The notes below the pieces were generated by a model. The model was given only the letters and a program-made list of their open reading frames with translations, had not been told where the DNA came from and made no database searches. A DNA stretch of 61,082 bases from Micavibrio sp. (GTDB lineage Bacteria > Pseudomonadota > Alphaproteobacteria > Micavibrionales > Micavibrionaceae): assembly GCA_026989265.1 (NCBI GenBank), contig JALSJP010000019.1:1-61082 (forward strand), given 5' to 3'. Shown one piece after another: positions 41,204 through 49,547 of this stretch. A program made the position numbers and the translations under genes. How positions within the stretch are numbered: position 1 is the stretch's first letter; each line of letters begins with the position of its first letter.

Positions 41204-42343
41204 ATGCCAGTAGCATTAAGAAAAGGCGATATTTATGATCGCTTAAGCAAAATTGACCCAACAATAATCACTATTGATGAGGTGGTTGAGCAAGCCGTGC
41301 GTGAGCTTACATTGCATGTTGGAATTGTTAATATTATGCCTGATGCCGCGCTTTTCGCAACAGAGCGACAATTTGTTATGCCGTTGCATTATGCCGCAAG
41401 TGGAATAAAAATTATACCTCATTTTATTTCACTTGATGGTGTTGAGCGCGATGACGGCTCAAAAAAACAAGGCGACATAAATTACAAAAAATATGTCGAA
41501 GAAAACTACATTACATTTGATAAAGCAAAAGAAGATGGTCTTGATGCATTAATCATAAGCGGCGCAAATTTCATAGGATCAGATTTAAGAACAGCGGATT
41601 TTTATAACCCGTTAGCAGAAGTTATTGAATGGTCTGGTAGTGACAAAGGCACAACATCTGCGCTTCATTCTTGCCTCGCATCTCACGCATATATGAGCAT
41701 TGTGCACAATATTACTCGTGAGAAAATGCCCGAAAAACTTTGGGGAGTTTATGGTCATGAAGTTAAAGATGAAAATCACCCATTAACTCGTGGTATGGAT
41801 AGTTTTTTCTACATACCTCACTCGCGCTGGAATAAAATCACAGAACAGCAATTCCAAGATGCTGGTATGAATATTCTAATCGACAGCAAAAAAGCAGGCG
41901 TTCATATGGCAACAAGCCCTGATGGCTTGCGCTCTGTTCTATGGCAGGGACACCCTGAATATGAAAAAATAAGCCTGCTATTGGAATGGACTCGTGATTT
42001 AGGTCTTACACAAGATAGAAGGCTTAATGGCGAGCCAATAGATTTATCACCCTTTCCTCATAAATATTTACGAAAAGAGGGGGCGAGCTTAGCAGAGGAG
42101 CATCGCAAAAAAGTCGAGCAAGGCGAATATTATAATCAAATAAAAAAAGGTACTTTGCCTCCAGCAACCAGAAATAAAATAGCCGAGCATACTCCAAATA
42201 GATGGACCTCATCCTATCGCGCCCTTATGTCTAATTGGGTGGCTGCCGTGTATGATAAAACCCATATAGACCGCCATAAACCATTTGAAGATGGTGTTAA
42301 TCCAGATGATGTATTTAACCTTAATGATGATGAGCCATCTTAG
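41204..42343 (+). CDS. metA: Homoserine O-acyltransferase, MetA type
   Basis: 379-residue enzyme of the MetA/HTS fold that activates homoserine (succinyl or acetyl donor) for methionine synthesis. Motifs: ELTLHVGIVNIMPDAALFATERQF, split here as LHVGIVNIMPDAALF; the nucleophile Cys in SALHSCLASHAYM; WGVYGHEV; IPHSRWNKI; and LWQGHPEYEK. It is longer than E. coli MetA (309) because of a C-terminal extension of about 60 residues. Acyl-donor choice cannot be read with confidence. No SAM riboswitch is seen in the 67-bp gap upstream. Confidence 0.9.
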   Translation: MPVALRKGDIYDRLSKIDPTIITIDEVVEQAVRELTLHVGIVNIMPDAALFATERQFVMPLHYAASGIKIIPHFISLDGVERDDGSKKQGDINYKKYVEENYITFDKAKEDGLDALIISGANFIGSDLRTADFYNPLAEVIEWSGSDKGTTSALHSCLASHAYMSIVHNITREKMPEKLWGVYGHEVKDENHPLTRGMDSFFYIPHSRWNKITEQQFQDAGMNILIDSKKAGVHMATSPDGLRSVLWQGHPEYEKISLLLEWTRDLGLTQDRRLNGEPIDLSPFPHKYLRKEGASLAEEHRKKVEQGEYYNQIKKGTLPPATRNKIAEHTPNRWTSSYRALMSNWVAAVYDKTHIDRHKPFEDGVNPDDVFNLNDDEPS

Positions 42344-42885
42344 TTACTGAGTTCAGGGCAATATCTTGAGCTAACACCTTCACTTGATATATTTAGTAAT
42401 ACATTACTCAAGTCACCAAGAAATATATAAGTATTTGGTGTTTTTCTAAGTGTTTCAATGGATTTCTTACTTAAATTTTCAGGATTAACAAAGCGGTATT
42501 TATGCCCCTTATGAGTTATATCATAGTGACTAGTTTTAAGACTATCAGCATCAATCCCAAGCTCACCAAGCTTTTCTTTAAGCTCTTCAAACCCCCCAAT
42601 ATTCTTAAGATTTTTAATATAGTCAAGATCGGCAAGGGCTTTAAAAATTCGAATATCAGATTCGTTTAATTCAGGCTTTTTTCTCATATTTTCAAAATAC
42701 TGCTGATATTCACCATCATTATTAACGCCGTCAATAGGCAATCTAAGGCTAGCAAGCTTACTCAAATCAATTTCAAAATTTAATGGATCTATTGATGAGT
42801 TAAAGAAAAAATGCTTTTTAAAAAAGACCGTCGCCTTACTAAATTCCCCGACAAGCATGGTTGTATTTTCTGTTGCTTTAGACAT
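42340..42885 (-). CDS. Unknown 181-residue protein
   Basis: Starts at ATG 42885 behind a good ribosome site (AGGTGAG). Soluble, mixed charge, no signal peptide or membrane helix. No recognisable motif; the centre is helical (LADLDYIKNLKNIGGFEEL) and the C-terminal part may be beta-rich (HYDITHKGHKYRFVNPENL). Its stop overlaps the end of metA by 4 nt on the other strand, and parB begins upstream of it in the same direction. Function unknown. Confidence 0.65.
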   Translation of the reverse strand: MSKATENTTMLVGEFSKATVFFKKHFFFNSSIDPLNFEIDLSKLASLRLPIDGVNNDGEYQQYFENMRKKPELNESDIRIFKALADLDYIKNLKNIGGFEELKEKLGELGIDADSLKTSHYDITHKGHKYRFVNPENLSKKSIETLRKTPNTYIFLGDLSNVLLNISSEGVSSRYCPELSN

Positions 42886-42958
42886 TTGTCACTCACCTTT
42901 ATACCTTAATATATGAATATTAATTTAACATATCAAGGGCGCATTGGGAAGAAGTAAA

Positions 42959-43930
42959 TTAACCATCAAGCTTATTATTTGGGAAATGCGCAAGACGGTG
43001 TAGGATTTCATCGAGCTGATCAAGCGATTTAAACTCAACAGAGAGCTTGCCGCTATGACCGTCCGCACTATCAATGCTCACATTCATGCCAAGGGCGTTG
43101 CTAATGTCTTTTTCAAGGGCGAGCGTATCTGCATCCTTGAATGTTTTTGACATAATAGCAAGATCATCACGCTTAGCTCTAGGGCGTTTTTGCTGCTCTA
43201 CACCTTTTTTATCTGCCGCGAATTTCTCGGTTTGACGTACGCTAAGCCCTTTAGAAATCACTTGATCAGCAAGGTTTTGCGGATCTTCTGCCGTGATAAG
43301 CGCGCGCACATGCCCCATAGAAAGCTCACCTGTGCTTAAATATGATTGAACCATGTCAGGCAAAGTTAAAAGCCGCACCATATTCGTAATATGAGAGCGA
43401 GATTTCCCCACGGCTTTGGCAAGGCTTTCTTGCGTCTGATCGTAATCTTCAAGCAATTTTCGGTATCCCAAAGCCTCATCAATCGGGTCTAAATCCTCGC
43501 GCTGTAAATTCTCGATAAGGGCAATTTTGAAGGCTTCCAGCTCATTTATCTCTAACACAACCACAGGAAGATTATGTAGCCGTGCTTTTTGTGAGGCGCG
43601 CCAACGACGCTCCCCCGCTATAATCTCATAATTACCAATGCTTTCAGGGTCTTCACGCACCAATAAAGGCTGTAAAACACCATATTGTTTTATCGATTCG
43701 GCAAGCTCATCAATGCTGTTTTCATCAAATAAACGGCGCGGCTGGAAACGAGAGGGATATAGCTGCTCTATTCCAACATTCAGGCGTTTTTTACCGCTAT
43801 CTAAGGCATTATCAGGGGATATATCAGGGATATCTTGAATTTTTTCTTCAATAATAGCATTATTTTCATTCTCATCAAATAATGCATTAAGCCCTAAGCC
43901 TAGCCCTGATTCTGTGTCGTTATCCATCAT
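42959..43930 (-). CDS. parB: Chromosome-partitioning protein ParB
   Basis: 323-residue CTP-dependent clamp that loads at parS. N-terminal ParB/Srx domain with LYPSRFQPRRLFDENSI, YGVLQPLLVRE and the CTP motif AGERRWRASQKA; then the helix-turn-helix region (TQESLAKAVGKSRSHITNMV, MGHVRALI) and a C-terminal dimerisation domain (VEFKSLDQLDEIL). Four perfect parS sites lie within 5 kb. rsmG is 37 bp upstream; parA, normally between them in alphaproteobacteria, is absent. Confidence 0.97.
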   Translation of the reverse strand: MMDNDTESGLGLGLNALFDENENNAIIEEKIQDIPDISPDNALDSGKKRLNVGIEQLYPSRFQPRRLFDENSIDELAESIKQYGVLQPLLVREDPESIGNYEIIAGERRWRASQKARLHNLPVVVLEINELEAFKIALIENLQREDLDPIDEALGYRKLLEDYDQTQESLAKAVGKSRSHITNMVRLLTLPDMVQSYLSTGELSMGHVRALITAEDPQNLADQVISKGLSVRQTEKFAADKKGVEQQKRPRAKRDDLAIMSKTFKDADTLALEKDISNALGMNVSIDSADGHSGKLSVEFKSLDQLDEILHRLAHFPNNKLDG

Positions 43931-43967
43931 ATAATCCCCTTTTTACAACTATTAAATACAATAAAAA

Positions 43968-44591
43968 TCACAAGCGCACAAGATTGCTTATAGATAAAAT
44001 TTTAGCAGAGCCATCAGTTATGCTTTTAGCGGTTTTACAATCAAAAGAATAGCTTTTTTGTGCCTCCGATATTTCCTCATCCGCGCGGCTTCCCTTCATA
44101 AAACACAGCTCTAAATCCTTGTTATTTTCCGCCCAAGGCATGCAATATTCAAGTAAATTACTTAATGAAGATAACGCCCGAGCCGTTACAAAATCAGGAA
44201 TAAACGCATCACTAATATTTTCGATTCGCTGCGTATATATAGTAACGGGGGTCGATGTTTCACGTGAAACAGTGCGCATAAACTGGCATTTGCGCTCATC
44301 CGATTCGACTAGATGCGTATCGATATCTGGGCGCATAATAGCAATCACAAGGCCGGGAAAGCCGCCGCCACAGCCAAGATCAGCGTAGCTTTTCACATCA
44401 TCGCCAATAAAATTTACGATCTGAGCGCTATCTAGAAAATGCCGATGCCAAGCGTTTTCTATCGTATTATTACTCACAATATTAATCGCTTTTTGCCATT
44501 TCAGCAAAAGTGCGTGATATATCTCCAGCCGCTCAAAAGCCTCGTCAGATATTTCGATTAGCTCTCTAAAATCATCTTTGGTATAAATCAC
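43968..44591 (-). CDS. rsmG: 16S rRNA (guanine-527-N7)-methyltransferase
   Basis: 207 residues (GidB). The SAM-binding motif is [19 protein letters not shown], followed by [19 protein letters not shown]. Overlaps mnmG by 4 nt. A perfect parS lies inside and supplies the VSRET residues just after motif II. The C-terminal portion is short but complete. Confidence 0.95.
   Translation of the reverse strand: MIYTKDDFRELIEISDEAFERLEIYHALLLKWQKAINIVSNNTIENAWHRHFLDSAQIVNFIGDDVKSYADLGCGGGFPGLVIAIMRPDIDTHLVESDERKCQFMRTVSRETSTPVTIYTQRIENISDAFIPDFVTARALSSLSNLLEYCMPWAENNKDLELCFMKGSRADEEISEAQKSYSFDCKTAKSITDGSAKILSISNLVRL
44256..44271. promoter_or_regulatory. parS site within rsmG
   Basis: Perfect 16-bp palindrome TGTTTCACGTGAAACA, the consensus ParB-loading sequence. 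About 330 bp from the parB start. Confidence 0.93.
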
Positions 44592-46474
44592 TTTTTACCA
44601 CCTTTCTTAACATGGCGCAGCAATGATATAACTGCGGCTGGCGTAACCCCCGCAATGCGCGACGCCTCCCCCAAAGTCGCGGGCGATACATGAGCAAGTT
44701 TTTGCCGTACCTCATTCGAAAGACTTCCAATATCATCATAGTTCAAACCCTTAGGCAGCAGCAAATTCTCATCCTTTTTAAATGCAGCGATATCCGATTC
44801 GTGACGTTCCATATATCCCGCATATAGAGCGTCTATCTCAAGCTGTTCGCGGATTTCGGGCGATATATCTTTAAGCTCTGCCCAAATCTTGGCAAGGTCA
44901 TTCCATGATATATCACGATATGACAGCAAATCAGATATAGAGCGCCGCGCCCCATCTTTATTGACGCGCACGCCTTTAGATTCCAGCTCATTTGGGGTTG
45001 CTTGAGTTTCTTTAGTAAACTTCCGCGCAGCCTTTAATGCCTTGAATTTTGCTTGCCATATATTCGCACGCTCCGCCCCAACGCATCCAGCCTCAATCCC
45101 AAGGTCAGTAAGCCTTTGGTCTGCATTATCAGAGCGCAAGCGCAAGCGATATTCCGCGCGGCTTGTAAACATTCTATATGGCTCTGGCGCGCCCCTAGTG
45201 GTTAAATCATCAATCAAAACGCCGATATAAGCCTGAGTGCGGTCAAGCGTGAAAACCTCTGATGTTTCACGTGAAACACCCCCATTTATAGCCCCAGCTT
45301 GCTTTGCCGCATTAACGCCCGCGATCAAGCCCTGAGCCGCCGCTTCCTCATATCCCGTAGTGCCATTGACCTGCCCAGCAAAGAATAACCCGCCCACTCG
45401 CTTGGCTTCCAGCGTTTTCTTCAAATCCCGCGGATCAATATAATCATACTCAATCGCATAGCCCCATTCTATGACCTTAACATCTTCTAACCCCTTGATA
45501 GAATGCAAAAAAGCATCCTGCACGTCTATCGGAAGTGAGGTCGAAATGCCGTTAGGATAGACCGTATAATCATCCAGCCCCTCAGGCTCTAGGAATATCT
45601 GATGCCTCGGCTTATCAGCAAAGCGGTTAATTTTATCCTCAATTGACGGGCAATATCGCGGGCCGCTAGATTTAATTTTCCCCGAATATATAGGCGAGCG
45701 CTCAAGATTATCTTGAATAATCCTATGGGTTTCCTCATTCGTATGGGTGATATAGCACGAGATTTGCGGCACTGTAATTTCATCATTCATATATGAAAAC
45801 GGAGCAGGTATATCATCGCCCAGCTGCTCTTCCAAAATATCCCAATTTATTGTCCGCCCATCAAGCCGCGCGGGAGTGCCAGTTTTAAGCCGCCCAAGCG
45901 GGAATCCCAAACGCTCCAAAGTCTTGGCAAGCCCGATTGACGGCTCTTCACCCACCCGCCCCGCAGGCTTGGTATCCTCACCAATATGGATAAGCCCACG
46001 CAGAAATGTCCCCGTAGTTATAATCACGCTATGCGCACTATACTCCGCCCCTTGCGTAGTTTTAAGCCCGCAAATCTCGCCCAAATCATCAAGGATAATA
46101 TCATCCGCCTCACCCTCGATAAGGGTTAAATTGGGGTAATTACCAAGGATATCTTGCATAGCTTGCAAATATAATTTCCGATCCGCCTGAGCGCGAGGAC
46201 CTCTAACAGCAGGGCCTTTTGAGGCGTTCAGGATACGAAACTGAATGCCAGAGCGATCAATTACCCGCGCCATAACCCCATCGAGAGCGTCAATCTCACG
46301 CACTAAATGCCCTTTACCAAGCCCGCCAATCGCAGGATTGCAAGACATAGCGCCAATGCTGTCAAGCCTATGGGTTAGCAGCGCAGCTCTAGCCCCAGTG
46401 CGCGCCGCCGCCGCCGCCGCTTCGCAACCAGCATGACCTGCTCCCACTACTATTACATCAAAATCCATAGTCAT
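44588..46474 (-). CDS. mnmG: tRNA uridine-5-carboxymethylaminomethyl modification enzyme MnmG
   Basis: 628-residue FAD enzyme (GidA) that with MnmE installs the cmnm5 group on wobble U34. N-terminal FAD loop [17 protein letters not shown], then [33 protein letters not shown] and the C-terminal helical MnmE-binding domain. Overlaps rsmG by 4 nt. It contains a parS (VSRET, about residue 400), in a loop after [14 protein letters not shown]. Confidence 0.98.
   Translation of the reverse strand: MTMDFDVIVVGAGHAGCEAAAAAARTGARAALLTHRLDSIGAMSCNPAIGGLGKGHLVREIDALDGVMARVIDRSGIQFRILNASKGPAVRGPRAQADRKLYLQAMQDILGNYPNLTLIEGEADDIILDDLGEICGLKTTQGAEYSAHSVIITTGTFLRGLIHIGEDTKPAGRVGEEPSIGLAKTLERLGFPLGRLKTGTPARLDGRTINWDILEEQLGDDIPAPFSYMNDEITVPQISCYITHTNEETHRIIQDNLERSPIYSGKIKSSGPRYCPSIEDKINRFADKPRHQIFLEPEGLDDYTVYPNGISTSLPIDVQDAFLHSIKGLEDVKVIEWGYAIEYDYIDPRDLKKTLEAKRVGGLFFAGQVNGTTGYEEAAAQGLIAGVNAAKQAGAINGGVSRETSEVFTLDRTQAYIGVLIDDLTTRGAPEPYRMFTSRAEYRLRLRSDNADQRLTDLGIEAGCVGAERANIWQAKFKALKAARKFTKETQATPNELESKGVRVNKDGARRSISDLLSYRDISWNDLAKIWAELKDISPEIREQLEIDALYAGYMERHESDIAAFKKDENLLLPKGLNYDDIGSLSNEVRQKLAHVSPATLGEASRIAGVTPAAVISLLRHVKKGGKK
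45263..45278. promoter_or_regulatory. parS site within mnmG
   Basis: Perfect TGTTTCACGTGAAACA palindrome in the coding sequence, read as VSRET. Confidence 0.93.
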
Positions 46475-46772
46475 TATTTGCCCATCTATTCATCTGGAAC
46501 AGCTTCATTCATATCCTAAAATACTAGTCGTCACTCATTCATTGTCCAGATAAAATATGAGCAACTATATAAAAACTATCCGCGATTTATAACGGTTTTT
46601 GCGCTCTATTGCTAGAGGTTAATGCTATATTGGTTTAGGTTACGAAGTGCCCATAGGGTGAAAATACTACACTATAACTTAACATCTCCGTTACCACCTT
46701 AGCATCTCCGAGAAATCAAGATCCATAGCCATAGCCCCCCAGTCAAGCGGAGGATGCTTATGGTGCGTTATA
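46475..46772. other. 298-bp gap between mnmE and mnmG
   Basis: No gene seen. TTAACATCTCCG (46679-46690) is repeated as TTAGCATCTCCG (46699-46710), one mismatch, exactly 20 bp apart, as expected for two half-sites on the same DNA face. The mnmG promoter must lie in the left part, but no clear -35/-10 pair stands out and no intrinsic terminator for mnmE is obvious. Confidence 0.45.
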
Positions 46773-48110
46773 TCACTTACCGATACAAAAATCACGGAAT
46801 ATAACGTCGAGCAGCTCTTCCACGTCAACGCGCCCAGTTATCCGCCCTAAATGACGGACAGCCAAACGCAAATCCTCGGCGCTAAGCTCAGGCAGGGGGG
46901 CGTTTAAGCATCTATCAAGCGATGCGCGGCAATCCAGCAAAGCATCTCTATGGCGTTTGCGAGTAATAGCAGGGGAGTCGGACGCTCCAATCAATGATTT
47001 AATCATAATGGTTAGGGAGTCCAAAAACTCGGCTATGCCCTGATTTTTTGCCACTGATATAGCTAAAGGATTGGATGGATGTTGCAGCATAATCCCTTGA
47101 TCTGACTTATTTATAAGCGCAATGCTGTTATCAAGCTTCTCTAGCTCAAGGCTATGTTTATCAAGCTCCAAGCTTGTCCCATCATATAATATAACGCGGA
47201 TATCAGCGTCATTGGCGATTTTCATAGCACGCCTAATACCTTCAGATTCTATCGTATCTTGAGCCGTGCCGCCAATCTGATCGGGGCGCAAACCCGCCGT
47301 ATCTGATAATATAACGGGATATCCGCTAATATCGAGATGCGCCTCTATAACATCGCGGGTAGTCCCCGCAATCTCAGAGACTATAGCAATATCGCGCTGC
47401 GCCAACGCATTTACAAGGCTGGATTTTCCAGCATTTGGCGCGCCAATAACGGCAATATGAATGCCACCGCGCAAGCGCTCCCCCCGCCTATTATCATTAA
47501 GGTGAACGCCTATTTCGGCTTTCAAAACCTCGATTTGTGGAGTTATGCGCGGCAAAATCTCATCTGGTAAATCTTCATCAGGGAATTCTATTTCCGCCTC
47601 GACATATGCCAAAATCTTGGTCAAACGCTCCGCCCAACCTTCATAAATATCCGCTAATGCTCCTCCCATTTGGGATAATGCTTGCGATTTTTGCATTTGA
47701 GTTTCGGCATGTATAAGGTCGGCAATGGCTTCGGCTTCGGTTAAATCCATCTTACCATTTTCAAAAGCCCGCCTTGTAAACTCCCCCGCTTCCGCCATTC
47801 TGTGACCATCTAGCGAGCCTAGAGCGTCCAAAACCCCGTCAATGACTGCTATCCCGCCATGCAAATGGTATTCAACAACGTCTTCGCCCGTATAGCTATT
47901 CGGAGCTTTGAAGGCAATTACAAGAGCATTATCCAATGTTTCACGTGAAACAGGGTGTTTCAATTCCCTAAGTAGCGTTTGTCTGTATTTTATATTCGAT
48001 TCGCTTGTTATCGTTTTGAAACTGTCAAGCGCCCTGCTTCCTGATGCGCGGATTACCGCCACTCCCGCGCGTCCATGCGCACTTGCCAAAGCGTATATAG
48101 TGTCGCTCAT
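46773..48110 (-). CDS. mnmE: tRNA modification GTPase MnmE
   Basis: 445 residues (TrmE). Formyl-THF-binding N-terminal domain (MSDTIYALASAHGRAGVAVI), helical domain, and an inserted G domain with GAPNAGKSSLVNAL, AGTTRDVIEAHL, DTAGLR and NKSD. Ends with the invariant C-terminal FCIGK. Partner of MnmG. A parS is read as VSRET at about residues 54-58. It overlaps the upstream small gene by 4 nt. Confidence 0.97.
   Translation of the reverse strand: MSDTIYALASAHGRAGVAVIRASGSRALDSFKTITSESNIKYRQTLLRELKHPVSRETLDNALVIAFKAPNSYTGEDVVEYHLHGGIAVIDGVLDALGSLDGHRMAEAGEFTRRAFENGKMDLTEAEAIADLIHAETQMQKSQALSQMGGALADIYEGWAERLTKILAYVEAEIEFPDEDLPDEILPRITPQIEVLKAEIGVHLNDNRRGERLRGGIHIAVIGAPNAGKSSLVNALAQRDIAIVSEIAGTTRDVIEAHLDISGYPVILSDTAGLRPDQIGGTAQDTIESEGIRRAMKIANDADIRVILYDGTSLELDKHSLELEKLDNSIALINKSDQGIMLQHPSNPLAISVAKNQGIAEFLDSLTIMIKSLIGASDSPAITRKRHRDALLDCRASLDRCLNAPLPELSAEDLRLAVRHLGRITGRVDVEELLDVIFRDFCIGK
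47937..47952. promoter_or_regulatory. parS site within mnmE
   Basis: Perfect TGTTTCACGTGAAACA palindrome in the coding sequence, read as VSRET. Confidence 0.93.
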
Positions 48111-48364
48111 TTATCGTCCTGTTTATCATCCGCACTATCAACGCCCATCTGTGACCAGAACATTTTCTGCATATCGCCCAAGCCCTGTATAGTGGTAGGC
48201 ATCCAAGTCTTAACCATCTCCTCGGGGCTTAAATTCCGGATATTATCTTGCATCTTTTCCTCAAGCTCTTGCATGAGTTTTTCCTGCATTGGCGCAATAT
48301 TCGGCAAGCCTATAAAGGCGCGCGCTTCCTCGGGAGTGCATTCGATATCAAATTTGAATTTCAT
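48107..48364 (-). CDS. Small DUF6489-like protein
   Basis: 85 residues, start MKFKFDIECTPEEARAFIGLP, which matches the small alphaproteobacterial family I know as DUF6489, often next to mnmE. Helical and acidic at the end. Its stop overlaps the mnmE start by 4 nt, so the two are coupled. Function unknown. Confidence 0.8.
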   Translation of the reverse strand: MKFKFDIECTPEEARAFIGLPNIAPMQEKLMQELEEKMQDNIRNLSPEEMVKTWMPTTIQGLGDMQKMFWSQMGVDSADDKQDDK

Positions 48365-48460
48365 GTTATAAGATCCTTATATGTGAGCAAGCTTGATAAT
48401 ATATTAATTTTATAACATAAGCCAGTGCCTAGGGTCTAGGGGGCTTAAGATCACCACATA

Positions 48461-48498
48461 AAAAAGACCACCCAGCATTGAAAGCAAGATGGTCTTTT
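48461..48498 (-). terminator. Terminator after the parS-bearing secreted gene
   Basis: On the minus strand AAGACCATC pairs with GGTGGTCTT (one G-T) followed by a T-run. It lies about 25 nt after the stop at 48521. On the plus strand the run after the stem is shorter. Confidence 0.8.
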
Positions 48499-48520
48499 CC
48501 ATATGAAGAATACTGCATTT

Positions 48521-48991
48521 TTATTTTATATACGCGGTCACGCTTAGAATATGCTCTTTTTGGCATTTGCGAAATGCAGCAATAGAGTGAGCGGTTCTAG
48601 GGCTGATATTTGCTTGTATGTCATGCCTATTATAGCTTGTCTGATTTGGGGAAACAGCAAAGCGGGCGCCGAGTATTATGCCTAGTGCAGCAACTTTACC
48701 AGCCATGCGCTGGCTTCTATCCGTAGTAGCATTCGGGGGGGTATGTTGTTCTGATTGGAGCAGAGATTTACACATATTAGCTACGGAAGAGGAGGGAATA
48801 TGAATGGTATTTGGCGATGTTTCACGTGAAACATCATATCCAACTGACGCGCTATATTTGTCATATGACCACGCGCTGCCAATTGAAGGAAGCAGAAAAA
48901 ATGCCAATATAGGCGCAATATTTTTTACGCGAAATGTCAAAAAATCCGATATATTACTATCTTTCTTGATATTTAAATCTATAAAAGTCAT
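48521..48991 (-). CDS. Probable exported protein carrying a parS site, unknown function
   Basis: 156 residues. Start supported by GAGGT 8 nt upstream and by a terminator just after the stop. N terminus is polar for about 24 residues, then hydrophobic (IAPILAFFLLPSIGSAWS), which could be an uncleaved anchor or a long signal peptide. The rest is Ser/Ala-rich, with two Cys. A perfect parS is read as VSRET near residue 54. No family recognised; the ORF may have been kept partly because of the parS. Confidence 0.6.
   Translation of the reverse strand: MTFIDLNIKKDSNISDFLTFRVKNIAPILAFFLLPSIGSAWSYDKYSASVGYDVSRETSPNTIHIPSSSVANMCKSLLQSEQHTPPNATTDRSQRMAGKVAALGIILGARFAVSPNQTSYNRHDIQANISPRTAHSIAAFRKCQKEHILSVTAYIK
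48818..48833. promoter_or_regulatory. parS site within the small exported-protein gene
   Basis: Perfect TGTTTCACGTGAAACA palindrome, fourth perfect site in 4.6 kb. Confidence 0.93.
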
Positions 48992-49244
48992 TCTTTCTAC
49001 CTCACATGCAACAGAGGGATGTTGCTGGTTTTTTGTTTTTCACATGCCTTCTTTGTGCATATGTCTATACTTTAATCAGACCACAGAAGATGTGTTATGG
49101 CAAGTATTATCGTTTTGATTTTATTTGGATTTTTATGTTATTTTTCAAGCAAATAATCTGAAAATTACTAACAAATTTTACATAAATCATCAAAGAAGGA
49201 TGTTTTTATCATCCACTTGACTGAGTTTTTCAACATTTTAGAGG

Positions 49245-49466
49245 TTATTTGCTAAATACAACTTTAACGCCGCGTTTTTTAAAATAGCTCTGCATGCGCT
49301 TGCGCCCTTCACGGTTGCTTTGCACAAGTCGGCAAGTGTCGAAGATGGCTTCTTTTGCCCCAGCACCCTTTATGGCGACTTTAAGATTTTTAATATGTAG
49401 GTCAATATCTTCATTATCGTTTTGCATGGATGAGTATATAGCTTCAGTAGCCTGTTCTATTGACAT
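49245..49466 (-). CDS. Small conserved-looking protein of unknown function
   Basis: 73 residues, soluble, with acidic N-terminal helix (EQATEAIYSSMQNDNEDIDL) and a basic end (NREGRKRMQSYFKKRGVKVVF). AGGAAAG is correctly placed upstream of the ATG. A weak hairpin (49198-49214) lies after the stop. The basic C terminus could bind nucleic acid; that is a guess. Confidence 0.6.
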   Translation of the reverse strand: MSIEQATEAIYSSMQNDNEDIDLHIKNLKVAIKGAGAKEAIFDTCRLVQSNREGRKRMQSYFKKRGVKVVFSK

Positions 49467-49547
49467 TATATTCTTTCCTCTTCGCTATATTTAAAAATAA
49501 ATATATAATATATAATTGCAAATGAATATAGCGGAAAAACAATAAAT

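Noticed and set aside
49097-49156. 19-codon hydrophobic frame (MASIIVLILFGFLCYFSSK)
   Set aside because: Could be a small membrane peptide, but there is only a weak ribosome site and no neighbour evidence.
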